A DNA stretch of 64,000 nt, taken from M3007 sp044347755. Lineage in GTDB: Bacteria; Bacteroidota; Bacteroidia; Chitinophagales; Saprospiraceae. Of this stretch, positions 32,257 to 40,703 are shown in pieces (position 1 is the first letter of the stretch; each line of letters begins with the position of its first letter). The notes under the pieces are model-generated. The model worked only from the letters and a program-made list of their open reading frames with translations. It searched no databases and was not told where the DNA came from. The stretch covers positions 1 through 64,000 of the forward strand of contig JBIKUE010000004.1 in assembly GCA_044347755.1 (NCBI GenBank), read 5' to 3'. The translations under genes and the position numbers were made by a program.

Positions 32257-33692
32257 GACACCACCTCTCCCAAAAGGGTGGCACTGGTGGCATCCTTGAT
32301 GTGCACCATGACATAATCACCCGGTTTGAGTCCTTCCTTTTTAGGGAATACGCACATCTTATTTTGAGAGTTTCTTCCACAAAAATCTTTATCGGAGCGA
32401 CTCGAATCACGTTCGATCAACACCTTGAACGTTTTGCCAACCTCTTTTTGGTTGTGTTGCAGGCTCAGGGTGTTTTGTAAACGAATCACCTCATTCAGAC
32501 GCCGTTTTTTGACGTCTTCCGGGATGTCATCTGCAAATTTTCGGGCAGCCAGGGTACCCGGGCGCTCGGAATAAGCGAACATGTACGACATGGAGTATCT
32601 AGAGAACTCCATGATGGACAAGGTATCCTGATGTTCTTCTTCTGTTTCAGAGCAAAAACCGGTAATAATATCGCTGGATACGGCTGCATCCGGAAGAATG
32701 TTCCAGATACTACGCATACGGTCCATGTACCATTCCCGATCGTAGGTGCGGTTCATGAGTTCCAGAATACGAGAATTACCTGATTGTACTGGCAAATGGA
32801 TGTATTTACAGATATTTTCATGTGCTGCCATAGTGTGCAATACCTTATCTGTCATATCCTTTGGGTGGCTGGTGCTGAATCGCACACGCAGATCCGGATG
32901 GATGTTTGCGGTCATAGCCAGCAAATCAGCGAAGTCTGCCTTTTCTCCGCTTTCCGGATTTTCCCATTTGTAAGAATCTACGTTTTGACCCAAAAGCGTC
33001 ACTTCGCGGTATCCTTTGTCGAACAAATCCTGCGCCTCCGCCACTACACTGAACGGGTCGCGGGAGCGCTCGCGGCCGCGCGTGAAAGGCACCACGCAGA
33101 AGGAACACATGTTATCACAACCGCGCATAATGGATATAAACGCCGTCACACCATTGGAATCCAGGCGCACCGGGCTGATGTCTGCATAGGTCTCTTCCCG
33201 ACTAAGCAACACATTTACCATTCGGCCGCCTTCTTCAGCACCACCTATCAAACCAGGCAGATCACGGTAGGCATCCGGACCAACGACCAGATCAACGAGT
33301 TTTTCCTCTTCAAGCCATTTTTTCTTCAACCGCTCGGCCATGCAGCCCAACACGCCGACTTTTACCCCCGGGCGTTCGCGTTTGATGAGCTCAAACACTT
33401 TGAGTCGCTTGCGCACGGTTTCTTCAGCCTTTTCCCGAATGGAGCAGGTATTGACCAGAATCAAATCACTTTCTTCCATGATCCGTGTGGGTGCATATCC
33501 AATATCTCCAAGGATACTGGCTACAATTTCCGAATCGGAAAAATTCATCTGGCAGCCGTAACTCTCAATATAAAAATGCTTCAACCCAGGAGTGTTTCCC
33601 ATTGTTGGGAACTCCTTAAAAAAGACGCTGCCCTGCTTGGCTTCGTCAATGGTTTTCACCCCCTCCAGGGTTGGATTTGTATCGTACAACAT
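32253..33692 (-). CDS. miaB: tRNA-2-methylthio-N6-dimethylallyladenosine synthase
   Basis: 479 residues. The N-terminal methylthiotransferase domain has the three cluster cysteines (Cys47 in ESYGCQMNFSDSE, Cys83 in VNTCSIREKAEE, Cys117 in LGCMAERL). The radical-SAM motif is MRGCDNMCSFCVVPFTRGRERSR (Cys192, 196, 199). The C-terminal TRAM domain ends the protein. It methylthiolates i6A37 in tRNAs. About 30 residues before the first family strand are an extension. Last stop overlaps the small membrane gene. Confidence 0.97.
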   Translation of the reverse strand: MLYDTNPTLEGVKTIDEAKQGSVFFKEFPTMGNTPGLKHFYIESYGCQMNFSDSEIVASILGDIGYAPTRIMEESDLILVNTCSIREKAEETVRKRLKVFELIKRERPGVKVGVLGCMAERLKKKWLEEEKLVDLVVGPDAYRDLPGLIGGAEEGGRMVNVLLSREETYADISPVRLDSNGVTAFISIMRGCDNMCSFCVVPFTRGRERSRDPFSVVAEAQDLFDKGYREVTLLGQNVDSYKWENPESGEKADFADLLAMTANIHPDLRVRFSTSHPKDMTDKVLHTMAAHENICKYIHLPVQSGNSRILELMNRTYDREWYMDRMRSIWNILPDAAVSSDIITGFCSETEEEHQDTLSIMEFSRYSMSYMFAYSERPGTLAARKFADDIPEDVKKRRLNEVIRLQNTLSLQHNQKEVGKTFKVLIERDSSRSDKDFCGRNSQNKMCVFPKKEGLKPGDYVMVHIKDATSATLLGEVVS

Positions 33693-33706
33693 AAGTTTTT
33701 CTTCAA

Positions 33707-34165
33707 TTACCCAATTGAGCGCTTGAGTTGGTTCAAGGTTTTTCGGGCGCTGAAAGCTTTAAATGCACCAATCACGCCAGCTATCAGGCTGAAAAAAGCC
33801 AGGCGGCCTGGAAACAAGTGCCGGTCAGGATCATTCAATAATACTGCTTCTCCGTTTGGCAACGAAACAGAATCCCCTTCTTCGATCATTCTTTGAATCA
33901 ATGCTTGTTGTTCATTTTGCAGTTGCAAGGCAAAAAGGAACAGTCCAAGGGCAGCTACCAGAGCAATACCTGCAATCCAGGAGTAATTCCGCAGTTGGCG
34001 TTTTAATGGCCCCTGAGCGCCTGTAGCAATGATTCGGCTAACTACCTCGTCTGAAATCCCCTTTCCCCTCAAATAAGTTGCTACTTCGGCAAAGGATGAG
34101 CCAGTTTCCAGCATATCAGTACCGTGCTGAAGGGCTGTTTCTTCATCTAAATGGTTTTGATTCAT
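33707..34165 (-). CDS. Membrane protein of unknown function
   Basis: 152 residues from ATG 34165 (MNQNHLDEETALQHGTDML). A -7 box at 34186-34193 excludes the longer in-frame start at 34228. A cytoplasmic N-terminal helical part (AEVATYLRGKGISDEVVSRIIATG) is followed by two membrane helices (SWIAGIALVAALGLFLFALQL and AFFSLIAGVIGAFKAF). It ends 15 bases before miaB. Family not recognised. Confidence 0.7.
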   Translation of the reverse strand: MNQNHLDEETALQHGTDMLETGSSFAEVATYLRGKGISDEVVSRIIATGAQGPLKRQLRNYSWIAGIALVAALGLFLFALQLQNEQQALIQRMIEEGDSVSLPNGEAVLLNDPDRHLFPGRLAFFSLIAGVIGAFKAFSARKTLNQLKRSIG

Positions 34166-34185
34166 TTTGGTAGTCCATTTAAACC

Positions 34186-34193
34186 ACAAAGGT
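34186..34193 (-). promoter_or_regulatory. Probable -7 box before the membrane protein-miaB genes
   Basis: TACCTTTG on the minus strand, 21 bases before the ATG at 34165. No clear -33 TTG box. Confidence 0.4.
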
Positions 34194-34273
34194 AAGGCAA
34201 GTGTTCCTGAAAAATGCCAGAATGTCACCTTAATCCTTAAAAAAATGTCATTCCGTCACCAATGGGCGAATGT

Positions 34274-34360
34274 ATCCCGGAATGCTATTCCGGGGAATAC
34301 TTTGGAGACCCGGAATAGGGTTTCTGGATACAGGGTGGTGCCTGGAATAGCGTTCCGCGA
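34274..34360. repeat. CCCGGAAT palindrome cluster
   Basis: TGTATCCCGGAATGCTATTCCGGGG (perfect arms CCCGGAAT/ATTCCGGG, 34276-34294) is followed by related, more diverged pieces (CCCGGAATAGGG, TGGAATAGCGTTCCGCGATAC). It lies between the end of batBC and the next gene. The same TGTATCCCGGAATG arm recurs at 48334-48356. Confidence 0.65.
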
Positions 34361-34362
34361 TA

Positions 34363-35988
34363 CTACCAATCCTTCTTCAATCTCGATGGTCGGTTGGCTG
34401 GAGCGAGTTCACGGTAAGTACTTGCATTTTTTTGTTCTGCTGATTGCAGTGCCTGGTCCAGAAGCGCGCGGGCTTGGGCAGCAGTGAGGTTGGCAGGTGG
34501 GACATCAGGTTTTCGAATGGCTTGTACCTGATCCAGGTATTGAAGCCTGGGTTGCTTTGATGGTGGTGGCGGCGGAGGTGGCGGTGGTGGCGGTGGTGGT
34601 GTTTCCAGCTTGCGTTTGGCTATTTGCAAATTTTTCTGTGCATCCGGTTGGGCAGGCAGGAGGCGTAGGCTCCGTTCGTAGGCATCAATAGCTGCCCGAT
34701 AATCAGCCAAAAGCAGGCAGGCATTGCCGAGATTGTACAGGGCATCCGCTTTTTGCTTGTTCGTTACACTGCGTTCTGCAGCTTCCCGGTATAATTTTAC
34801 GGATAAATCAAGGTCTTCATTCAAATAGGCGGCATTCGCAGCGTTGAATTTGCCCGAAGTGGATTTGGCCTTCAAGTATATATTTTGAGCTTGCTCATAT
34901 GCTCCTTTATCATAAAACCCCTGTCCTTTTCTAAGTATTTGATGATCCTCCTGAGCCGTAGCTCCATGCACCAAAAAAACCAGCATAACCGCCCCGGCCG
35001 TTTTTTTCTTCCACCACATGACTTGTTCCGCCACCAGCAACAAAAGCGCCAGCAGTAAAAACCAATGGAACAAATATACTTTTTCTGTTTTGGCTTGGAG
35101 GGTAACCGTGCGTTTTTGCAAACCTTCAATGGCTCTTTTTATCTCAGTAATCGCCTGTTCAGCATTTCGTAAATGAAGCGCCTCTCCCCCACCCGCCTGC
35201 GCTAATGAGCGCATGAGTGCATCGTTTGATGAGGTTTGTACCGTCTTACCCATGCCATCTTTGCGCAATCCATCTGCGCCATCCGGAATGACTGCTCCTC
35301 CGGCATTGCCCACACCGACGGTATACACATCAATCCCTGCCGCACTGGCCTCACGCACTTTTTGCAGCGCTTTTTCTTCGTGGTTCTCCCCGTCACTGAA
35401 CAAAATGATTGCCCGGCCTGCCGGCTCATCCGACTCCAGCATTCGGATACACAATTCCAAAGCAGTACCAATATCAGTGCCTTGATCAGTGATGAAATCA
35501 GGTTGCGCATTTTGGGTAAACATCAGCAATGCTTCCATATCTTCGGAAAGTGGCATCTGGGGAAATGCCTCTCCGGCAAAACAAACCAGCCCAACCTGCT
35601 CTCCTTCCAGTACTGGAGCTAACCGACGAATAAATTGCTTGACCTGTTCCAGCCGACTCGGTGTTACATCCCGGGCCAGCATACTGTTTGACACATCCAT
35701 GGCCAGCAAAACATCCGCACTTTTTCGCTCCCGACTTTCCACCTTTTTTAAAGTTACCGGACTGGCAATGGCAATAATGATCAATACAACAGACAGTCCA
35801 AACATTACATTCTTTGCCCAAAAACGCCAGGAAGAGAAACCTTTCAACAATCTTTCCTCCAGCGCAGGCGAACCTAACCGACGCAAGGTACGCTGACGCC
35901 ATCGCCAATAAGCCCAGAGCAGCATCAACTGCAATACTGGTGCAATGGTTAAAAGGTAAAGAAGATCAGGACTTTCGAAGTAAAACAA
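34363..35988 (-). CDS. BatB-BatC fusion: VWA membrane protein with TPR tail
   Basis: 541 residues. Start is TTG at 35988: no ATG exists back to the in-frame stop, and BatB proteins begin at this FESPDLLYLL stretch. Membrane segments at about 8-27 and 59-78, then a VWA domain with MIDAS DVSNS (Asp98, Ser100, Ser102), and a third segment at 305-325. At 335-346 a short hydrophobic run MLVFLVHGATAQ looks like a BatC signal peptide kept inside the fusion; after it come TPR units (352-455), a run of 13 prolines (464-476) and a charged end. Bat proteins were linked to aerotolerance and stress in Bacteroides and Leptospira; they probably work with the MoxR ATPase. Last gene of the operon. Confidence 0.9.
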   Translation of the reverse strand: MFYFESPDLLYLLTIAPVLQLMLLWAYWRWRQRTLRRLGSPALEERLLKGFSSWRFWAKNVMFGLSVVLIIIAIASPVTLKKVESRERKSADVLLAMDVSNSMLARDVTPSRLEQVKQFIRRLAPVLEGEQVGLVCFAGEAFPQMPLSEDMEALLMFTQNAQPDFITDQGTDIGTALELCIRMLESDEPAGRAIILFSDGENHEEKALQKVREASAAGIDVYTVGVGNAGGAVIPDGADGLRKDGMGKTVQTSSNDALMRSLAQAGGGEALHLRNAEQAITEIKRAIEGLQKRTVTLQAKTEKVYLFHWFLLLALLLLVAEQVMWWKKKTAGAVMLVFLVHGATAQEDHQILRKGQGFYDKGAYEQAQNIYLKAKSTSGKFNAANAAYLNEDLDLSVKLYREAAERSVTNKQKADALYNLGNACLLLADYRAAIDAYERSLRLLPAQPDAQKNLQIAKRKLETPPPPPPPPPPPPPSKQPRLQYLDQVQAIRKPDVPPANLTAAQARALLDQALQSAEQKNASTYRELAPANRPSRLKKDW

Positions 35989-35989
35989 G

Positions 35990-36021
35990 GGTTTATGGGA
36001 TTTATAGGTTTATGGGGTTTA
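35990..36021. repeat. GTTTATGGG-type repeat at the start of batBC
   Basis: Four units (GTTTATGGGATTTATAGG, TTTATGGGGTTTA) that begin 2 bases upstream of the TTG start of batBC, in the spacer after batA. Insertion here may have removed an earlier ATG. Confidence 0.65.
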
Positions 36022-36078
36022 ATATGTTCGAAGAACATTCAAGCCTCTTTAGAGGCGCAATATTTGTAGCCCGAAGTT

Positions 36079-37068
36079 TTAAACAGTTATAACCCGGAGG
36101 GGTCCCCAGCGAAGAGACAGTTCCAGTAGTAGTAAACAAAAAGCTGCGTTCAGGAACCAAAAAAACAATTCCGAGGTGCGTTTGACGCTTTTTATTGTCA
36201 CTTTTGTTTTTTCCAGGTTTTCCACTTCATCATAGATCTTATCCAGGTCTGATACGGTTCTTGCACGATAAAATTTGCCTCCGCTAAAGGCTGATATTTG
36301 CTCCAGCGTTCGGGTATCGAAGGTCATTTCCCGGGTTGCAAAACTCCAGGTACCCAGGGCGCCCTGCTGAACGGGCGACTGAACCAGACCATCACTCCCT
36401 AAACCAATGACATATATCGGTATGCCAAGCGCTTTGGCTGCAGTGGCGGCCGTTAATGGCCCCATTTCGCCGGCATTTTGCTCTCCATCTGTGATCAACA
36501 ATACCATTTTACCTTTTGATTTGCTCCTGTCAAGATGTAGCAGGGCGGTAGCAATTCCCATTCCTATGGCCGTTCCATCGGGTAATCTGCCTACCTGAAT
36601 GTTATTAATGAAAGCCTGTAAGATACGGCGATCATTCGTCAGCGGACACTGGGTAAAAGCGCCTCCTGAAAACAAAACCAGTCCTAATTGATCATAAGGT
36701 CGGCGATTGACAAAGCTAACTGCCATTTCTCTTGCCACCGTCAACCGATCCGGCCGAAAATCCTTTGATAGCATGCTGGGTGAAACATCCATTACCAACA
36801 TAATATCAACGGATTCGGCCTGTACTTCCTCTTCATGCCAGAACAATTGCGGTCGTGCCATGGCCATAATCACCAACCCGATAACCAGCCATCGGATGTA
36901 TTGTATCCAGTTTCGGGCATATACTACCCAGGTTTTAACTCCGCGCATTGCCTGCAATCGCGATACCTGCAGGGTTACGTGACGCCTGCGCGCGTCCCGC
37001 CTGTACTGATACATCAGCCAGGGCAGTAATAAAAGCAGCAGGAGCCAATAAGGTTGAGCGAAAGACAT
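36079..37068 (-). CDS. batA: BatA-like VWA membrane protein
   Basis: 329 residues. Membrane segments near residues 6-21 and 56-72, a VWA domain with intact MIDAS (VMDVSPSM: Asp94, Ser96, Ser98), VVLLFSGGAFTQCPLTNDR-like strand (LGLVLFSGGAFTQCPL), LLITDGEQNAGEM, and a C-terminal membrane helix (LFFWFLNAAFCLLLLELSL). Typical BatA size and layout. It faces the periplasm with its VWA domain. It starts 14 bases after the BatD-like gene. Confidence 0.93.
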   Translation of the reverse strand: MSFAQPYWLLLLLLLPWLMYQYRRDARRRHVTLQVSRLQAMRGVKTWVVYARNWIQYIRWLVIGLVIMAMARPQLFWHEEEVQAESVDIMLVMDVSPSMLSKDFRPDRLTVAREMAVSFVNRRPYDQLGLVLFSGGAFTQCPLTNDRRILQAFINNIQVGRLPDGTAIGMGIATALLHLDRSKSKGKMVLLITDGEQNAGEMGPLTAATAAKALGIPIYVIGLGSDGLVQSPVQQGALGTWSFATREMTFDTRTLEQISAFSGGKFYRARTVSDLDKIYDEVENLEKTKVTIKSVKRTSELFFWFLNAAFCLLLLELSLRWGPLRVITV

Positions 37069-37082
37069 GGAGTGAGGGAGGA

Positions 37083-38042
37083 TTAGATGGAGGAATATGG
37101 AGGCGTTTTTTGAAGGGGCGACTCTTGTGGTCGCCCACTGCTTAAAAGGGATTGAGAAGTTTTTATGATGGTTATAGTTTTTTCGATGATGTTTTCATGG
37201 ACCGAATGATCAGGCCTGGATTGAGCATATTTCACCATATCTGCCTGGTGTAGCAGTGTTTCAATTTGGTTTTGAAACGTTTCACTGGCCGATGTTTGCC
37301 TTAACTGCGTTTTCAGCTCCAAAGTAGTGGATTCCAATGCTGGAATATGAAACTGGTTCTCGAGATATCCCCGTACAATCAAACTAAAATCCACATAGTG
37401 TTCCTTTACCCGGTTATGTTTCCAATGCTGTTTGCTTTGAAGGGATAGAAGTTTGGCTATAGCCTCTTCGGCAGCTGTTTGGGGTGCAGGTTCCGGAGTT
37501 GGCGCCTGCACAGCGACTGGAACCTGCACTGGCTTTCGGCGGTTTTTCCACCACCACCAAACCAGGGTCAGCAATAGCGCAAGTACACCGGCGCCATACA
37601 ACCAATAATCCACCCAACTCTCCGGTTCCCGCCAGATATCCCGAATTTTTGCCATATCGGTTAATTCCCTTCCTACAGGCGTTGGAAACACCAATAACGA
37701 AACCCCATTGGTTTCCAGGACCGTTCCGGTTGACAACTTCACCTTTAGCGGAGGCAATTTAAACGAAGCGCTATCAAAGGCAATGATCGTGAACCGCCGA
37801 ATCCATTGGGCGCCACTTCGCTTCCAGGCGCCCCGGCGAAGAATGTTTTGTGCGGGGATATGATCTGACCAGGGAAAAAAATCTACATCCCCTGGTTCCG
37901 CATTGGAGCCATTGACAAACAACAACAGGACTGTGGTGTCGCCCGTTTCAATGCGTTCTGGTTGCAAGGAAATAACGGCCCCTGGTTGAGACCAGAGACT
38001 AATGGGGAGTAACAGCAACAGGACTAACAGTTGTTTAACCAT
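37083..38042 (-). CDS. BatD-like membrane protein of the MoxR-Bat operon
   Basis: 319 residues from ATG 38042 (MVKQLLVLLLLLPISLWSQ, signal peptide), overlapping the DUF58 gene by 8 bases. A periplasmic beta-sandwich (PERIETGDTTVLLLFVNGS, LPPLKVKLSTGTVLETNGVSLLVF) is followed by a membrane helix (WLYGAGVLALLLTLVWWWW, about 147-165) and a cytoplasmic helical tail (VKEHYVDFSLIVRGYLENQFHIPALESTTLEL). The layout resembles DUF4381/BatD-type proteins always found between DUF58 and BatA genes in Bacteroidota. Confidence 0.82.
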   Translation of the reverse strand: MVKQLLVLLLLLPISLWSQPGAVISLQPERIETGDTTVLLLFVNGSNAEPGDVDFFPWSDHIPAQNILRRGAWKRSGAQWIRRFTIIAFDSASFKLPPLKVKLSTGTVLETNGVSLLVFPTPVGRELTDMAKIRDIWREPESWVDYWLYGAGVLALLLTLVWWWWKNRRKPVQVPVAVQAPTPEPAPQTAAEEAIAKLLSLQSKQHWKHNRVKEHYVDFSLIVRGYLENQFHIPALESTTLELKTQLRQTSASETFQNQIETLLHQADMVKYAQSRPDHSVHENIIEKTITIIKTSQSLLSSGRPQESPLQKTPPYSSI

Positions 38043-38919
38043 GTGCAATAATCTTTGAACGACGGGTAAAAAACTGCAACAAGGCTCTGGTGTATGCTTC
38101 ATGGGTTCCAATACTCAAAAAATCTGCACCAGCTTTTCGAAACATTTGCTGAGTATTAGCCCGGTGTTGCTCAAACGAATGACCATATTGCCACCGGAGC
38201 CTGTCGCTGGTGGTGTCCACCCAGATTTGCTCACCAGTTTCTGCATCTGCCACACGCAATACGCCCACATCCGGCAAATCACGTTCCAGTGGATCCCAAC
38301 AGTGAATGCCAATACAATCATGCTGCCTCGCCAACACCCGAAGTGATTCCTCATACCCTTCTGCCAAAAAATCAGATAAAACAAAGCATACACAGCGTTT
38401 TTTCAGGCCATTGTGAAGATAACGAAGCGCTTTATTCATATCTGTTTTCCGGCCAACCGGCTGAATAGTAAGTACTTCACGAATGATACGCAAAATATGC
38501 TGACGGCCCTTTTTAGGAGGGATATAGAGTTCAATCCGGTCAGAGAAAAGCAAAACGCCCACTTTGTCGTTGTTGTCTATGGCGGAGAACGCCAACACGG
38601 CACATAATTCGGTTAGGTATTCTGCCTTGAACTGGGCATGACTACCAAATACTGCCGATCCGCTCACATCCACCACCAGCATTACGGTATTCTCCCGCTC
38701 TTCTTCAAACACTTTCACAAAGGGCTCACCCGTTCGTGCCGTTACGTTCCAGTCTATGGTGCGTACATCATCCCCCGGCTGGTAAGAGCGGACATCGCTA
38801 AAAGACATGCCTTTCCCTTTGAAGGCACTTTGGTACCCTCCGGAAAAAAGGTGACTGCTTAACCCCTTGGTTTTGATTTCAATCCGGCGCACTTTTTTAA
38901 GCAACTCATTGGCATCCAT
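38035..38919 (-). CDS. DUF58 family protein
   Basis: 294 residues. DUF58 signature GKGMSFSDVRSYQPGDDVRTIDWNVTARTGEPFVKVFEEERENTVMLVVDVSGSAVFG; the fold is VWA-like with a DVSGS metal site. Cytoplasmic, no membrane segment. In MoxR operons this protein is thought to link the ATPase to the membrane VWA proteins. Second gene of the operon, 42 bases after moxR. Confidence 0.93.
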   Translation of the reverse strand: MDANELLKKVRRIEIKTKGLSSHLFSGGYQSAFKGKGMSFSDVRSYQPGDDVRTIDWNVTARTGEPFVKVFEEERENTVMLVVDVSGSAVFGSHAQFKAEYLTELCAVLAFSAIDNNDKVGVLLFSDRIELYIPPKKGRQHILRIIREVLTIQPVGRKTDMNKALRYLHNGLKKRCVCFVLSDFLAEGYEESLRVLARQHDCIGIHCWDPLERDLPDVGVLRVADAETGEQIWVDTTSDRLRWQYGHSFEQHRANTQQMFRKAGADFLSIGTHEAYTRALLQFFTRRSKIIAHG

Positions 38920-38961
38920 GGCTTTCCGTTTTGCAGGTTAACAATAACATTGATCCAATTA

Positions 38962-39957
38962 TCATGGAATGACCACCTTACTCAGCACCGTTTGAATAAT
39001 ATCTTCCTGAGTCATGTTTTCTGCCTCCGCTTCAAAACTCAGGCCAAGTCTATGCCTGAGCACATCGGGGCAGATTGCTTTTACATCATCGGGTGTTACA
39101 AAAGCTCTTCCCTGCAGGAAGGCCATGGCCCTGGAGGCTTTGGCTAGAGCAATCGTGGCGCGTGGTGAGGCCCCATAACTGATCAAAGGAGCCATTGCAC
39201 CCAAACCATATTGCTCCGGTTGACGCGTTGCGAACACGATTTGCAGGATATATTGCTCTATTTTTTCGTCCAGATGGATTTTTTTTACGGCTTCACGCGC
39301 TTGCAGCAATGTTTTTACACTCAGCACTTTACTCACTTCCGGCATGTCATCGTTCAAATTTCGCCGAAGGATTATACGCTCATCCTCCAGTGTTGGGTAG
39401 CCGATTTTGACTTTCAGGAGAAAACGGTCGGCTTGTGCTTCTGGTAAAGGATAAGTACCTTCCTGCTCTATTGGATTTTGGGTAGCCAATACCAAAAATG
39501 GTTCCTCCAGTTTAAAGGTATGATTGCCAATGGTAATTTGTCGTTCCTGCATGGCCTCCAGCAGAGCACTTTGTACCTTGGCGGGCGCTCGGTTGATCTC
39601 ATCTGCCAGCACAAAATTGGCAAAAATGGGTCCTTTTCTAATGGTAAACTCAGAAGTTGCCGGACTGTAAATAGTAGTGCCCAGTACGTCGGCAGGAAGC
39701 AGATCAGGGGTAAACTGGATGCGACTAAAATGTGCATCTACTGCATCTGCCAGGGTTTTAATTGCGAGGGTTTTAGCCAACCCGGGCATCCCCTCCAGCA
39801 AAATATGTCCCTTGGTAAATAATCCAATCAGCAACCGATCCAGCATATGATGCTGCCCAACGATGATACTGGAAGTAACGGATTTGAGTTTCTCGATAAA
39901 GGCGCTCTCCTTTTGGATAAAGTCCTGGAGCGCATCCATGTTGGCGGGTGTAGGCAT
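38962..39957 (-). CDS. MoxR family AAA+ ATPase
   Basis: 331 residues. Walker A GMPGLAKT (56-63), Walker B VLADEINRAP (Asp119, Glu120), sensor 1 VLATQNPIEQEGTYPLPEAQADRF, and the lid motif YGASPRATIALAKASRAMAFLQGR. MoxR ATPases act as chaperones with VWA partners. First gene of moxR-DUF58-batD-like-batA-batBC, all on the minus strand. Confidence 0.96.
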   Translation of the reverse strand: MPTPANMDALQDFIQKESAFIEKLKSVTSSIIVGQHHMLDRLLIGLFTKGHILLEGMPGLAKTLAIKTLADAVDAHFSRIQFTPDLLPADVLGTTIYSPATSEFTIRKGPIFANFVLADEINRAPAKVQSALLEAMQERQITIGNHTFKLEEPFLVLATQNPIEQEGTYPLPEAQADRFLLKVKIGYPTLEDERIILRRNLNDDMPEVSKVLSVKTLLQAREAVKKIHLDEKIEQYILQIVFATRQPEQYGLGAMAPLISYGASPRATIALAKASRAMAFLQGRAFVTPDDVKAICPDVLRHRLGLSFEAEAENMTQEDIIQTVLSKVVIP

Positions 39958-40130
39958 TGATTTAACGATTGCTTTGAAAGACAGAGAAACGACGCTTATG
40001 GCAATTGATTATTCAATTGCTTTAAAGTTGAGTGCGAATAAACAAATATGGTGGAAAACCCTGAGATAAAAATGAACATCATGGTAGCATTCTTGTTTTT
40101 TTCTTCAAACATCAAACACTACTTTCAACC

Positions 40131-40637
40131 ATGAACAGATCACATTTTCTTTGTTTAAGGCTAGTATTGTGCCTTTCAGGCTTTGCCTTTGTTTCACCGG
40201 TTTGGGGGCAACAAAACTGTCTCGACACCTACGACCGGGAGGCCATTTACTTGCGTACCGAATTCTTTAGGGGCACTGTATACGTCAAAAATGGCGTGTC
40301 AAAACCCCTTGGATTTTCCTACAAGCGTTTGGTGCCGGAATTTGAACAGACACCCTTTGCCATGCCGATATTGAAAAAAGCCAGACGTAATTTCAAAGCA
40401 CAGTTTTGGATTAGCATGGCAGGTGTAGTAGGCACCACCGCAGGAGCTATGCTGGCCCTACAATCCTTTGATCACCAGGGAAATGTAACCAATGAGCGGC
40501 AGTTCAGAAACGGTTTAAATCTGATGTGTGGAAGCGCAATCATATCGACAGCCATAGGTCTTCCGCTTCAAATCAAATCCCGGCAACAACTGGACGATGC
40601 TGTGTACCTCAGGAATCGGGAAATATTGGGACGGTAG
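40131..40637 (+). CDS. Secreted or membrane protein of unknown function
   Basis: 168 residues. Signal peptide (LRLVLCLSGFAFVSPVWGQ) and two later hydrophobic segments (FWISMAGVVGTTAGAMLAL, LMCGSAIISTAIGLPL) next to basic residues, so it is probably an integral membrane protein. No family recognised. Its TAG stop (40635-40637) is part of the ACGGTAG repeat of the following hairpin. Confidence 0.6.
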   Translation: MNRSHFLCLRLVLCLSGFAFVSPVWGQQNCLDTYDREAIYLRTEFFRGTVYVKNGVSKPLGFSYKRLVPEFEQTPFAMPILKKARRNFKAQFWISMAGVVGTTAGAMLALQSFDHQGNVTNERQFRNGLNLMCGSAIISTAIGLPLQIKSRQQLDDAVYLRNREILGR

Positions 40638-40703
40638 ACGGTAGACGGTGGTTCTGAGTACTCGGTACCACCGTCAACCGTAGGCCGTCAACCGTCCACC
40701 GTC
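40632..40703. terminator. GACGGT-repeat hairpin between convergent genes
   Basis: Units GACGGTAGACGGTAGACGGTGG on the left face ACCACCGTCAACCGTAGGCC and further CCGTC units on the right; the inner 9 bp (GACGGTGGT/ACCACCGTC) are perfect, the outer stem imperfect. The stop codons of both flanking genes lie within or at the edges of the repeat. Confidence 0.65.

Noticed and set aside
32784..33896. Plus-strand frame of 370 codons over miaB
   Set aside because: Entirely antisense to miaB, with composition typical of a reversed coding strand (many His, Phe and Arg) and no recognisable motif.
34570..34612. Possible frameshift or sequencing artefact at the GGT/GGC run
   Set aside because: The run encodes 13 prolines with mixed codons, in frame, between TPR and C-terminal parts of BatC type; mixed codons argue against slippage error.
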